From assembly GCA_033239525.1 (NCBI GenBank), contig BSYO01000009.1:11677299-11741298 (forward strand): a stretch of DNA of 64,000 bases. Reading direction: 5' to 3'. Origin of the DNA: Nepenthes gracilis. Taxonomy: Eukaryota; Streptophyta; Magnoliopsida; Caryophyllales; Nepenthaceae. Under the pieces are notes generated by a model. That model saw only the letters and a program-made list of their open reading frames with translations, searched no databases and was not told the origin of the DNA. Positions within the stretch are counted from its first letter, which is position 1. Each line of letters begins with the position of its first letter. Position numbers and translations under genes: made by a program. Below, piece after piece: positions 43,828-55,524 of this stretch.

Positions 43828-44890
43828 CGTAATTTGTATGCCCCATTTTTAGGAATTGCTGAAATTAGGAATGGTCCCTCCCAATTGGGAGATAACTTGT
43901 TCCTGTTGGCAGTTTTTCCCGTTGCCTCCATACTTTGAAGAACTAGGTTCCCCATCTTGAACTGGCGGTTCTTCACCTTCTTATTATAGTGCCAAACGAT
44001 TTGTTACTGGTAAACCGCCGTATGCAGCCGTGCTGTATCTCGGGCTTCTTTAAGCAAGTCGAGATACTCTCTAAATTATCGAGAATTGTTTAGCGGGTTG
44101 AAACTTTCAACTTGAGGCGATCTCTATCTGGATGACCACTTCGATTCCACAGTATAGACTGAATGGTGTCTCCTGCATTGGTTCCCTAGGTGTCATCCTA
44201 TGGGACCATAGCGTTAAAGGTTGTTCGCCCACCTAAGAGCCCCCTATATTATCTAGCTTTGTTTTCAACCCGTGTAGTATAGTTCGATTCATGACTTCTA
44301 CTTACTCGTTTGGTTGGTGGTAGGCAACGAAAGTGTGAATCAATCAGATTTCTAAACTCGTACAGTACTTAGTGAATCGTTTGCAAATGAATTTGGTTCT
44401 GTTATCGGTGATTATAACCTTGAGAATCCCAAATCTATAATCAGTGTTTTGCTAAACAAGCTTGGTGGCATTTTGCTCGGTGATCCATAATAGTGGGGTG
44501 GCTTCTATTCATTTCGTGAAGTAGTCAATTCTGATATTGACAAATTTTCTCAACCCGGATGCGATGGGTAGGAGAGCAGAATGTCAAGCCCCCTGTGTGC
44601 AAACCGCCAAAGCAACTGTAGGGTTTACCAATCCATGTGCTGCCGATGTGGAATGTTACCATGGACTTGGCAACTCTCACACTTTTTTACGAATTTCACG
44701 GCGTCTTTCTTTATTGTCAACCAAAAATAGCCTTACCATATGATTTTGAATGTCAGATTTTTGCCACCAACATGTGATCCATAGATTCTAATATTTACTT
44801 TACTTAGCGCATAGTCAGCTTCTTCAAGTGTCAGACATCACCAACATGTTGTCTATGCACGTAGCATCATTCTGATTCACCAGTAGAAGG
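43828..44890 (-). pseudogene. Tat integrase, decayed
   Basis: Minus strand: 'KKCESCQVHGNIPH' (zinc-binding region, near 44650), later an 'RWANN...YG.IG.HLGNQ' core-end remnant matching 'LWAYRTTPREP', 'ARDTARLHTAVY', 'NWEGPFLISAIPKNGAYKLR' at the left edge. Stops and frameshifts in every block. The same blocks occur on the plus strand at 55525-56610. Confidence 0.75.
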
Positions 44891-44899
44891 CCTTCAGCG

Positions 44900-45662
44900 A
44901 TGAACCTTTTATACGGAGTCATCCAAGTCTCGCTGTCCGTGATTTAGAGGACCTCTAGCTCTGAGACTTCTACACTCAGGGAGGTAAGAACTTCTCGCAT
45001 CTCTGGGGCATATTGATTGGGATGGATTATCTATTGCCGCAATTTTTGCTAGCTGATTTGCCTTCTACTTGTCCTCCCTCGGGATGTGGATTATCTCAAT
45101 ATTATTAAACATCTGGGTCAGACCTTTCGCTTTAGCGAGGTAACTTGCAAGCAAAGGCCTAGATATCTCAAAATTTGCAAGGACTGGGTATATGATTAGC
45201 TCTGAGTCACTATAAATGATTAGGTTCTTCGCCGATCATTCATTTGCCAACCCGAGTCTTGGCAATAAAGCTTCATACTCGGCAATATTGTTGGTGACTG
45301 GAAATCTGAGGTTCATCAAATATTTCATCTTCGACCCATTCAGAGTCCTGAAAACCGCACCTGCTCCACTTCCTGATTGCATCGATGACCCATCTACATG
45401 CAAGATCCATGATCTGGTTTCTTCTTGCTAGTGGGGCCCTTCACCGGTATCGAGGACTTCTAGAATTGTGGTTGACATTTCGACTATAAAGTCCGTGAGA
45501 GCCTGACCTATGTCAAATTCACCCAACTTAATAATTTATTTAATAAATTGTTTGGACATGTTAGGTCTCTATAGGACCGCTTTCACTTGTTAGTTTGTCA
45601 AAACGATGATCTTGTATGGCTGGAAGTACGGTCACAAATTCCTAATTGAATAGACTAGTGCC
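44900..45662 (-). pseudogene. Tat RNase H, decayed
   Basis: Minus strand: 'TALALVYSIRNL' at the right edge, 'VLTNQ'-like 'IIVLTN', then 'WILHVDGSSMQSGSGAGAVF' (catalytic Asp of the archaeal-like RNase H region), 'VTNNIAEYEALLPRLGLA', 'IYSDSELI' and 'IPREDK..ANQLAKIA'. Motif order and spacing are those of Tat elements. Broken by a few stops. The N-terminal part continues beyond the solo LTR at 49792. Confidence 0.8.
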
Positions 45663-46415
45663 AGAGCTGTGACGAAATAGTTTTTTTTTTTTTTTGATTC
45701 CGTCAGTCCTGACACAATTGAAAACCCAACTCAATCGATTGAGTGCAGCACATAATCACAGATGTCATCTAGGACCCATATACTTTTAACTATAATAAGT
45801 AAAGCGGAAGTTACACTAACACTTGTGAAAGCATGCATATTCATTCCAAAATGTTCATTCCTGAGTACATAACCAAAATATTTAACCATAAAAGTCCAAC
45901 AAGTCATTACAATAATATATCTCTAAAATAAACTTCCAAGGTCTTTAATCCTGCAGACAAGGTCTAATCACTCCAGCTCGTCAGGCACAAGCTCTAAAGC
46001 TTCATCTGTAGGGAAAAAATATAAAATAGTGAGCCGAGACTCAGCAAGGTACATGCATATGGATAGTAAACGATGATGCAGAATGATCAGGTAACTATGC
46101 ATAAATAGAATGGTGAACTAGAATGCAGTCCAAGAAATAGAGAAAACATACCTTGACAGTACTATATTTCAAAATCGGTAATTGGCACAGTAACGTTAAA
46201 CAGTAACAGAACATATCGGTATCGGTACGATGAACGGTGAACAGTACCTATCATACCGGTAGACGGTTTTTCATATTCGGTAATCGGTACTTCATATTCG
46301 AAAGTCGGTACGGTAACATAACATATCAGTAAAACAGTAAACATTACTTCATATCATATTGGTAGAGACTCTGCCAGTATACCCTACTAGCTGAGGGGGC
46401 GAATAATCGAGAATA

Positions 46416-46438
46416 GATTGTGTTCACTCCACACAATC
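46416..46438. repeat. Conserved LTR inverted repeat, copy 5
   Basis: GATTGTGT...CCACACAATC, followed by TAAGGCCGG. Confidence 0.7.
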
Positions 46439-46589
46439 TAAGGCCGGTACTATCATATGGGTATCCCATCTCACGGGATCGGTACGGCATGCCACCCGAA
46501 GGTAGGCCGGTAACGGTAATTTCCTCTGTCCATAACGCCCGAGGGGCAGGACGGACCACAAATAACTCAATGGACAGAGTTATCCTCGA

Positions 46590-49130
46590 TTATCACTGAA
46601 AAGTCCTAAGGCATGCCGGAGAACCTATCTGGGCTGTAGTCAGTCCCGGGTCTTAAAGCCGAAAAGTCCTAACTCAATGGACAGAGTTCCTCTTTTGACA
46701 GAAAAAGCCGGAGTTCATTTTGTGTTAAGGACGGAGCTCTTTTCGTATACAAAACCGGAGTTAATTTTACCTTTAAAAGCCGAAGTTGTTGTGCTTTCGT
46801 GATTTAAGGGTCGAACCTGATTTTAGTATGCACAAAGCCGAACTGGGTTTTAATATGCACAAAGCCGGACTTGATTTTAATATGAACAGTGTATGAACAT
46901 GGCCGAACTTGATTTATTTCTAGCAAAAGGGCTGGACTTCATTAATTCATGCAAAAGGGGCCAGACTTCATTTGACATGCACGAAGCCGGAGTGGGTTCA
47001 ACACGCACGGTTGGGACACATGCGAGAACTTAGTTTTTGCCTTAAGGAAACCGGACCTGATTTCGTCTCTCAAGAAAGCCGGACCTGCTTTCCTTACTAC
47101 ATGAAACTAAACAAAACCGAACTTGATTTCAGGCAAGCAGAAACCGAACTTGATTTTAGGGCCGATTTCGATTGAATCTACAAAGGGCAATTCTGGTTCC
47201 GATTCTCAAGCAGATTTCGATTTCTAATGCAAGGCACGATTTCGATTTTTGATGCAAGAGCCGATTTTGATTTCAATGCAAATGCACAAGTCGATTTTGA
47301 TCTTTAACACAATGGCCGAGTTTGATTTCGACGCACAAGCTGATTTTGATTTAACCCACAAGGCCGATCTCGAATGTTCATGCAAAGGGGCGAAAGCAGC
47401 TGATTTCGATTCTTTTTCAATGCAAGCAGCCGATTTCAAGTTTGCAATGCAAGGGCCGATTTCGATTTCAATATACAAAGCCGATTTAGGTTTTGACGCA
47501 GGGCCCGATTTCGATTTCGAAGCAAAGGGTCGATTTTGATTTAACCTATAATGCCGATTTTGGTTTCGATGCTCGAGGCTGACTTCGATTTATGCTAAAG
47601 GGGGACCGGTTTAGATTTTCGTCCAGGGGACGAAGCTCTTTTTACATTACGGGAGGGCCGGAGTCCTTTTTGAAGGACGGACTTCCTTTTTGCATCAAAA
47701 AATTCCGGACTTAATTTATTTCAAGGAAAGACCAGACTTGGTTATAACTAGACATGATTCTTTATTGAGATTCAGAAACTTGACTTGACACTTCCGGACT
47801 TGATTTCTTCATTTAGAAAACCGGACGTTATCTTTTTAAGAGGAAAATGGAATTGACGCTTCATGAAGAGAAACCGGACTTGATTCTTTCTTAACAGAAT
47901 CGGTCTTGATTTTCATTAAGAAGCCGGACTTGATTTATTCACTCAAGGAGACCGGTTTCTATTTCATCAGAGGCCGGTTGTGATTTTCTTGATACAAAAG
48001 GGCCGGTTTCGATTTCCATGCAAAGGCCGATTTCGTCTTTATCATGCCAGGGCCGATTTCGTTTTACTATGCCACTGGGCCGGTTTTGATTTCAGGGCCG
48101 TTTTCATGCAAAAGCCAGTTTCGGTTTCATCATGTAAGGGGTCCGGACTTCGATCTTATATCAAAGGCTAGTATTTACTTTGATGCACAAAGCCGATTTT
48201 GACTTCAATGTAAAACAGGCCGGTTCTGATTTCACATGCAAAGGCCGTTCCGATTTTGAAGGTAAGGGCCGGTTTTGAATTCAACAAGCAAAGGGCCGAT
48301 TTTATCTTTATCCAGCAAGGGCCGTTTTTAAGCCTTTTTTTGATTTTTACATACAATGGCAGGTTTCGATGCAAAAAGCCTGTTTCGAATTTAACGCTAA
48401 GGCCGATCTCAACTTTAACATGCAAAACGGGGCCGGTTTCGATTTTCATGTAGAAAGCCGAGCGATAAGGCTGTTTCCCGCCAAGGTCGGTTTTATTTTA
48501 AACCTGACAAGGCCGATTTCGACTTTGATACACAGGGCCAATCACAAGCCGATTTTGATTTTTCACGCAAGGGCCGATTTCAATTTCATACAGCCGATTT
48601 GATTTTTAACTTGTGAAGGAGAGCCGGTTTCGTTTTTCAAAGGGCCAATTCTAATTTTCTCATTGTTAAGCCGGTTTCGATTTTCAAGGGCAACGACCGA
48701 TTTCAAATGTTGAGTTCGATTTCAAAGCAAGGGCCAACTCCGATTTCTATCCCAGCGCCGAGTTCGACTTCGACGCATAAGTCGTTTTCGATTTATCCCA
48801 CAAGGGCCGATTTCGGTGGAAGGGCCGATTTTCATTTTAACTTGCAAAGGTCGGTTACGGTTTTCAAAGGCAAGGGCAGATTTGGAGTTTTCATGCGTAA
48901 AGGGGCGATTCTGATTTTCATAAGATGGAAGGCCGATTCTTGATAAAAGTCGGCCGGATCTAATTTTCGTGATGCAAAAAGGGGGGTTCCAGTATATGTG
49001 TCAAGCAGGATTCAAATACACTCAGTGCGGCTTCGTTCTTTGTTAAAATTGAGTTCAATTTACATGCAGTAAATCGAGTTCAAACTGATGTTGATTTCAT
49101 GCCAAAAGCCGGTTTCATATTAGTTTGGAT
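46590..49130. repeat. Degenerate minisatellite, about 2.5 kb
   Basis: Dozens of imperfect units of roughly 25-35 bp with the core GCCGATTTCGATTTCA, separated by short A-rich spacers such as 'ATGCAAAG'. The left part is a variant with GCCGGACTTGATTT. Unit length and spacers vary, so it is not a simple satellite. Confidence 0.85.
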
Positions 49131-49480
49131 TTCATGCAAGTTCATAAGGCAGGAAAACAGGAGTCATGAAAATGAAACTTAAAGACGCTTGCAGTATAAA
49201 AACAAAGTGCAACATAAATGAACTTTAAAACGATAGGCGTCCGAAGTATCTTGCCTGACCGCCCGCCTCAAAGTCCTTCCCTCCTCCTTCGCTCCTTGTT
49301 CTTCCTTCTGCGCTCCTTGCCTACTGATTGCACCATAAGCTCTAATGCTGTTGGTTGTCTATTTATAGAGAAGGGGGGGTTGGTGGAGTAAGTGGGCTAG
49401 GTAACCTTATTCTATTTTATTTATTTATTTATTTATTTCTCATAGGGTAAGTGGGGGTAATTGGATTAGTTTTACCCACT

Positions 49481-49666
49481 CCATTTAGTTAATGTAACCG
49501 AGTAGTTCACATACTCCATTTAGTTAATGTAACCAGGTAGTTCACCTACTCCATTTAGTTAGTACAACCGGGTAGTTCACCTACTCCATTTAGTTAGTGT
49601 AACCGGGTAGTTCACCTACTCCATTTAGTTCAAGTTTGGTTAATGTAATCGAGTTGTTCACCTACT
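49481..49666. repeat. 35-bp tandem repeat in U3 of the solo LTR
   Basis: Five units starting CCATTTAGTTA.TG at 49481, 49516, 49551, 49586 and 49621 (the last lengthened to 46 bp), each ending TAGTTCACCTACT. They lie just upstream of the TATA box on the minus strand. Confidence 0.9.
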
Positions 49667-49791
49667 CCATTTAGTTAGTGTTTAGTTAGATTCTAACCAT
49701 AAAGTTGGCTTTTGTCTTTATTTGTCATTAATTTATTTTAGTTTTAATCTTTTTATTTTAATTTTTATTTATTTCAGAATCTCACAAGAGC

Positions 49792-51000
49792 TATCCTTTT
49801 GGTGTGCGAGTAACAAGTCTCATTATCTGTTAAGACCTTACTGACGTAGTAGGCTGGTCATTGAATCTCAAACTCTTACCTAATCTGGATTGACTCAACA
49901 CTGTGTCTAATATTGCCAGATAGAAATACAGCCCCTCACCTTCTTTCAAAGGGGCCAAGAGAGGTAGACGGGCCAGGTAGTCCTTCAGATCTTGGAATGC
50001 TGCCTGACAATTGACAGTCCATTGAAAACCACTCGCCTTTGTCACTCTCAAGACCCTGAAGAAAAAGAGATACTTCTCCACTGACTTGGCTAAAAATCGG
50101 GATAGTGTCGCGAGCCTCCTGATGAGTCTTTGAACTTCCTTCATGGATTGAGGTGGGTTAATATCCATGATAGCCTTTATCTTCTCGGGGCTCACTTCGA
50201 TTTCCTAGTGGGATACGATAAAGCCCAGGAACTTACCTGAGGTTACTCCGAATGCACATTTTATTGGATTCAACTTTGTCTGGTGTACTTGGAGCATCTT
50301 AAAGGCTTCTCTAATATCACAGATATGGTCGTTGGTTGCTACACTTTTGACGAATATGTCGTCTATATACACCTTCATATTCCAACTGATCTGCTCTTCG
50401 AATATTTCATTGACGAGCCTTTAGTAGGTGGCTCCTATATTCTTTAGACTGAAGGGTACGATTTTGTAACAGTATGTCCCCTGATCGGTTATGAATAAGC
50501 TATATTCTTCGTCATTGGGGCCCATCCGGATCTGGTTGTAGACTGAATAGGCGTCCATGAAACTGAACAGCTTGTATCTGGCTGTTAAGTCTACCAATAA
50601 GTCGATTTCTGACAATGAAAAGCTGTCCTTCAAGCATACTTTATTCACATCGGTGAAATTAATGCACAAAGTTAATACTCTTTTTGACGAATACCACGTT
50701 CAATAACTAATTCGAATAGTGCAGTTCCCTTATAAAACCTGTGTTAAGTAGTCTCCCAACTTCTTCTCTAATGGCAATTAACTTCTCGATGGAATGGATC
50801 CATTGCTTTTACCTGATAGGTTTGCGATCAGGATTAAGACCCAACTTATGGATCATTATTCCGATCAATTTCCCAAATGTGTTAGCGCAACCCCATGCAA
50901 ATGCATTGAAGTTTTGCTATAGGAAGGCCATCAACTATTCATGTAATTGATCCGACAGTGTGCCCCCGATTAATATGCATTTATCGGGTTCGTTGAGATC
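49792..51000 (-). pseudogene. Tat reverse transcriptase to RNase H start, decayed
   Basis: Minus strand: 'SFSLSEIDLLVDLTARYKLFSFMDAYSVYNQIRMGPNDEE' pieces from 50669 down, the catalytic box Y-I-D-D at 50358-50369, 'NPIKCAFGVTSGKFLGFIVSH', 'SPEKIKAIMDINPPQSMKEVQRL' with 'FQDLKDYLARLPLLA', then 'YFYLAILDTVL' and 'DNETCYSHTKRIAL', where the solo LTR interrupts. Frameshifts split it into several open segments. Confidence 0.8.
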
Positions 51001-51022
51001 TAGGGGAATCTACTAAGTTGGT

Positions 51023-51440
51023 TCACCGGACTATCCTTATTGCAGTGTCGCTTCGTTCAAATCTTTTGATCGATTGATTAGTGGTCGTCCGATTGACTTG
51101 GGACAAGTAGCATGTTCGGCCAGTAATTTGGTCGCCCAGGACCTCTCCAACTCCACACTCTGTCATAAGCTTCGTCTTCATATGTGAGATTAACATTACT
51201 ACTCTACAAACAACTAAGCAAGGTGGTTCTAGAATGACATTATAAATTGAAGGCAGATCGATCACTAGGAACGTGAGAATGTGGGATGTCGTTTTTGGGT
51301 ATGTCTCCAGTGTGATTTCAAGCTGAATGGTTCCTCGGACTGAAATGAGTTCATTATCCAGTCCGTATATGGGGCCCTCAACAGGTCTTGTTTGGTCTTG
51401 TTTTAGTCCAAGTTTGAAGTATGTATCAAGATATAGCAAA
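51023..51440 (-). pseudogene. Tat protease region, decayed
   Basis: A 138-residue open stretch with 'GPIYGLDNELISVRGTIQLEI', 'FLVIDLPSIYNVIL' and 'GVGEVLGDQITGRTCYL', the C-terminal part of the aspartic protease and the linker to RT. Equivalent to 834-1440. Confidence 0.75.
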
Positions 51441-51479
51441 TTTTTTAAACTTTAATAATTAATAAAGACTAGTCTCAAT

Positions 51480-52300
51480 TGGTAATCAAGCATACCGTAG
51501 GATCAAAATGGGGAGTTATTATATGTGTCATGTCATTCCTAACGATATCATTCCTCACTCTTATCCTTTGCCTTTTGCTACTAGAATTGCTCTCTAGGAG
51601 GGCTAGAGTGTTGTTTTGGCATGGTCTCATGGAAGCCATATTGACAAATCTTGCCACAACCCGATTGCGTGGATGCTCCTACTGGCCCAACTCACCATCT
51701 CTAGCTCTCCCGGAGGTTTGCCTCAGGTTTCTCAAGAGCTTGGTGAGGTATTCCTTCTAGACGAGGGCCTGAATCTCATTCTTTAGTATCTTGTAGTTCT
51801 TAATATTGTGACCTAGAAATTGATTGTAGAAGTTGTACTTAGACTGATTTTCTCCCTTTGGGCTCTTGGGCTGTTTAAGCCACTTTAAGAATTTCTCAAC
51901 CTAAATCTATACAAGGATGTTCATCCAGGTATCATCCAAAGGGGTCAAGTTCAGAGGAATGAATTCATTTTCAACACCCGACTCCATCCTAGGCTGCTTC
52001 TTGGGATCATGGGAGTTGGTGCTGTCTCTATTCCTCTTCATCTCATTCGTTGATCCCTGGTGGTGGAAATCTGTGCACTCAAGCTGCTTCACTTTGTTGG
52101 CCTCTTCAGCAACTGTGTACACGCAGGCGATAGTTTCAGCATCCTGGAAGGTTTGAGGCTCTCATTGGACCGAGTGCTTAAAGAAGTCACCCGACTACAA
52201 AGTTGCCACAAAAGGGTTTAGCTTCACCGTGTCGGTGAGCTTGGAAATTTTTTGGGCCTCGACATTGAATGGGGTCAAGAAGCATTTCAGGTTTTTGTTT
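51480..52300 (-). pseudogene. Tat gag C-terminal half, decayed
   Basis: Minus strand: 'YTVAEEANKVKQLECTDFHH', 'FIPLNLTPLDDTWMNILV', then 'YNFYNQFLGHNIKNYKILKNEIQALV', a decayed form of the knuckle 'YCRFHxDHGHDTxxC'. The N-terminal half of gag and the leader are not found beyond 52300. Confidence 0.65.
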
Positions 52301-53087
52301 GGCCCTTATTGGATACATATGTCAAGATAAGAATTTTTTTCTAAGTTTCCAAATATTAATTTAATTTGTAGTGAAAAAGATACATTCATATTATATTTTA
52401 ATAACTATTGACAGGTCCATGGATTCGAAAAACTCAACGAATTAGAGAACCGTCTAATTTGAGTATCAGATTAGAAACGGGTCTGATTTTTATTATTTCA
52501 AATCTAAATTCTATATACTACAACTAACAAACAAGACATCAAATGATGAAGGGACTCACTCTCCAATATGTCTTCTAATACTGAAATTAGTTATTTTTCT
52601 TAACCGAATATAAAGATGATAGGATGAGAGAGTAGTGTGTAGATGCAAGTATGAGAGGATTGAGAGGTATATATTCCAACACTTAAATCAGTAATCTTTC
52701 TTCACTGAATAGAAAGATAAGAAGATAAAAGAGTAGTGCGTAAATGAAAGTATAAGGGATTGAGTATTTGGTGGAGGGTTTGGCTCCATTTAGTACGCTC
52801 AAAAGGTGAGCAACTTAGAGAGGTTGACACTCATCGAAGAGTGACCTTTTTGAGAGGGATGCACTCATCGGAGAGTGGCTCTTAGAAATTAACACTAGTC
52901 GGAGAGTGACCCTTTTGAGAGGAGTACACTCGTCGGGAAGTGGCTTTGAAAGAAAGAAAATTGTTCTCAGGACGTCTGAGTGTCCAAGTACCTTTGGATT
53001 AATTAGAGGTTGTCTCGTATCCGATCCAATAAGGAGGAAGAAATGTATATATAGAGCGAGAGTTGGTCAAGCATCCCAAGGCGTCAT
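52301..53087. other. Unassigned region with two tandem repeats
   Basis: An imperfect duplication of about 105 bp (52575-52660 and 52682-52762, 'CTGAA...GATAGGATGAGAGAGTAGTG') and, at about 52813-52945, four units of roughly 35 bp around 'CACTCATCGGAGAGTGRC'. No coding sequence. May be part of an LTR I could not delimit. Confidence 0.55.
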
Positions 53088-54430
53088 TGTAAGGCCCAAA
53101 TTTTCATTTAATGTATTTTTGGTGTATTTATTATTTTGGAATTGTTGGATGTATTGGATTAAAGATATTTTGTAATAAAATTTTGTGAAATTTGGTTTCA
53201 AAAATCCAAGCCCGATGTACGCTCGAGCGATGCTTGAACTCTTATTCTAGATCAATTTGCACTCGAGCACAAGTCGGGTTATAAATATGTGCACGGGTTA
53301 GGATGTTACCATTTTTCACGCTATAGAGCAGAGAAGAGAGAGGAAGGAGGAAAAGGAGGAGAGAGAAAGAGACGATTGGGCGTCTCGAAGCTTCCGTTCT
53401 TTATATCTGTTTAATATAAGGTCGAAATAAGTATCTCCTAATTTTTCCTTTTGTCTATTTCTCCGTTGAATGTCTTTTATTTTTTATTTGAAAATTTAGG
53501 CTTTGTTAGTACATCTTAGCTATCCCCCATATTTTCTTGAAACATACATGATAATTTTTACAAATTAATTTAGGGGTTTTATTTCGTCTTTGATAATATT
53601 CGAGTATCCCGTCATTCCTAGAGCTATGGACATGCATGAGCACCATCGAGGCCCTCGGTGGGCCAGTTTGTGTGCCGATCGTGAGGTCCGAGACCCGGTG
53701 GATCGATTATGCAGGACCATGGTTGTTTGAGACCCGATGGGATCAATTAGTGTGGAACCATGGTGGTCTGAGACCCCTCGGTGGGTTAATATATAATGTG
53801 GAATAGTTAAGAGTTGCAAGCCTAAAATGTAATCGGGTTGAGAGTTGCGGCCTAAATTATAATTGAACCGAGAGTTATAAGTCTAAAATATAGTTAGCTT
53901 GAGAGCTATGAGTCTAAAATGTAGCCGTACTTTGAGCCAATATTATGAGATATTTGAGAATTGTAGGCATAAAATATAATCGAGTTACGAGCCAATAATA
54001 TGAGATGACTGAGAGTTATAGGTCTAAAGTGTAGTAGTCGAGCAATGAGCTAATGATTTGAGATTGCCTAGAGCTACTTGCCTAAAACACACCCGTTATG
54101 ATATACAGTTTTGGTTCTAGTTCTCCGTTTTGTGAGTGCGCCGTGGTTCTCCGTTCTATGGGTGCGTCGTGGTTCTCCGTGGTTCAGCTAACTGGGTGGG
54201 TGAGTAGGTGTAATAAATCACCTACAAAGTTTAGAGTAGGTGACTGACTTATAAAATAGGTAACTAACTTGCAAAGTAAGTGCCGTTGGTGAGGAGACTC
54301 ATCTATATATATATTGATATCGTTATTACTTTGGGATAAGAACAGAGTACATACAATAAGTCGTGCTTTGCTATTATATTATATTTTTTAGATTTTTGTA
54401 AATAAAATTTTACATTGTGAAATTTATGGA
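53088..54430 (+). mobile_element. LTR-like sequence, right end unresolved
   Basis: Starts TGTAAGGCCCAAAT, has a TATA box (GTTATAAATATG, about 53279) followed by a purine-rich leader and the 'GGTCGAAATAAGTATCT' motif shared with the LTR at 11646. Several short tandem repeat families follow. The left flank is GTCAT; no matching right flank was found. Confidence 0.55.
53640..54185. repeat. Three tandem repeat families in the LTR
   Basis: 53640-53775: about 3 units around GAGACCCGGTGG...GACCATGGT. 53805-54090: about 7 units of 35-60 bp around GAGAGTT.TAAGTCTAAAAT. 54117-54185: 3 units of 26 bp starting GGTTCTCCGT. Confidence 0.75.
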
Positions 54431-55524
54431 CTAAATATTCCGTAATTTTTTCCTCTTATTTAAAAGAGGGTTTCCACTTAAATTATGTATCTCATTTCAC
54501 CATTTTTTTTGTGATGATTGTTCATCGTTATCATCGTAGTATTCTTTTTTCTTAGTTCAACTCTTATCGGCCGATCCCCAATAGTAGCAGCCATGCCCGA
54601 GTAGCTGTTGCACTTCGAGAGAATCATTTTTTCTTGCTGAAATTTTACTCCGGAACGTGTAGGTTTAGAGAGCACAAATTTGGCATTGGAGGCTTCTTAT
54701 AACGGTTAGTTATAAGATTTATTATGAATAGTTTAAATAAGTATAAAACAATTTCAATATATTTTAAATCTTTACATTCAAAAATTAAAAATATAATAAT
54801 AAAAAAAAGAACTCATTACAAAATTTTGTTATAACATGTGTGGCATGGAATTTACTATTGTTTTTACAATTTAATAAAATATTTTTAAATTATAAATAAT
54901 TTTAAATTATATTTTATCATGTCATCCTATATTTTACTATATTTATTTTTTTCTCCAATCATAATAAACTCATATTTTCTAATAAATTCTTCAAAATTAA
55001 ATAGTACTTATTTCTAATTATATATTAGAAAATAATTATAAAATAAAAAGTTAAAAATTTGTGATTATCACAATTTTATTAACAAAACTTTACTTATATC
55101 AATGACCCAACAATTCTAAAATTTAAAATTAATTTATACTTATCACGCGTATTATATTTTAAAACAATATTATTGATTGCTAAAATTGTGAGTTCAATTA
55201 ATTTGAACTAAATTCATATCAATAATAGGTAGATAAAGAACTTAATTTCATGTTTGTCAAACTAATGAGTTGAGTTTAAATCAGTTAATATGTAATTTAT
55301 TTTTAAATTTTACCTATACATTTAATTATCAATAAATCAAAAAATAGTAATGACATCTTAATTTTAGTAATAATAATTCTTTAAAATATTATGGTAGGAT
55401 CTGTTACATTGACTAATTTCTATGACAAAATAATTGTCTTAGTCAAATAATTTTATCATTATTAATGTATTTATTGGATCTTATATTATAAATTTTTATT
55501 TATTGACCTATGTATTATGTCTTG
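54431..55524. other. AT-rich region without genes
   Basis: Very AT-rich, no open frame of note, no clear element ends. Separates the LTR at 53088 from the third Tat copy. Confidence 0.5.

Larger units (their letters stand above)
45668..49786 (-). mobile_element. Giant solo LTR (4.1 kb) in Tat RNase H
   Basis: Plus-strand ends TGTGACGAAAT and ATCTCACA, flanked by AGAGC (45663-45667) and AGAGC (49787-49791), a perfect duplication. On the minus strand the order is: 35-bp tandem repeats, TATA box CTATAAATAG (plus about 49358-49368), a transcribed region of degenerate GCCGATTTCGATTT-type repeats (46590-49130), the conserved inverted repeat (46416-46438) and a 'CTCAGCAAGGTAC' block. The host RNase H reads through when it is removed. 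No genes. Repetitive peptides predicted here are artefacts. Confidence 0.9.
31746..52300 (-). mobile_element. Tat-lineage Ty3/gypsy element (second copy) with nested insertions
   Basis: Minus-strand order from right to left: gag (52300-51480), protease (51440-51023), RT (51000-49792), RNase H (45662-44900), integrase (44890-43828, resuming 36349-36258), a repeat-rich 3' region, and an ORF in the opposite direction (33423-35440). The solo LTR at 45668-49786 and the Tekay-like element at 36355-43822 interrupt it, both with perfect 5-bp duplications, so host reading can be followed across each. Its own LTRs were not delimited. All genes are broken. Confidence 0.75.

Noticed and set aside
47224..48943. 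Repetitive ORFs of 60-96 codons on both strands
   Set aside because: They result from the degenerate minisatellite; both strands are equally open and no start or codon pattern stands out.
49481..49666. CRISPR-like array
   Set aside because: Repeats are directly adjacent without unique spacers, lie in an LTR, and the genome is a plant's.
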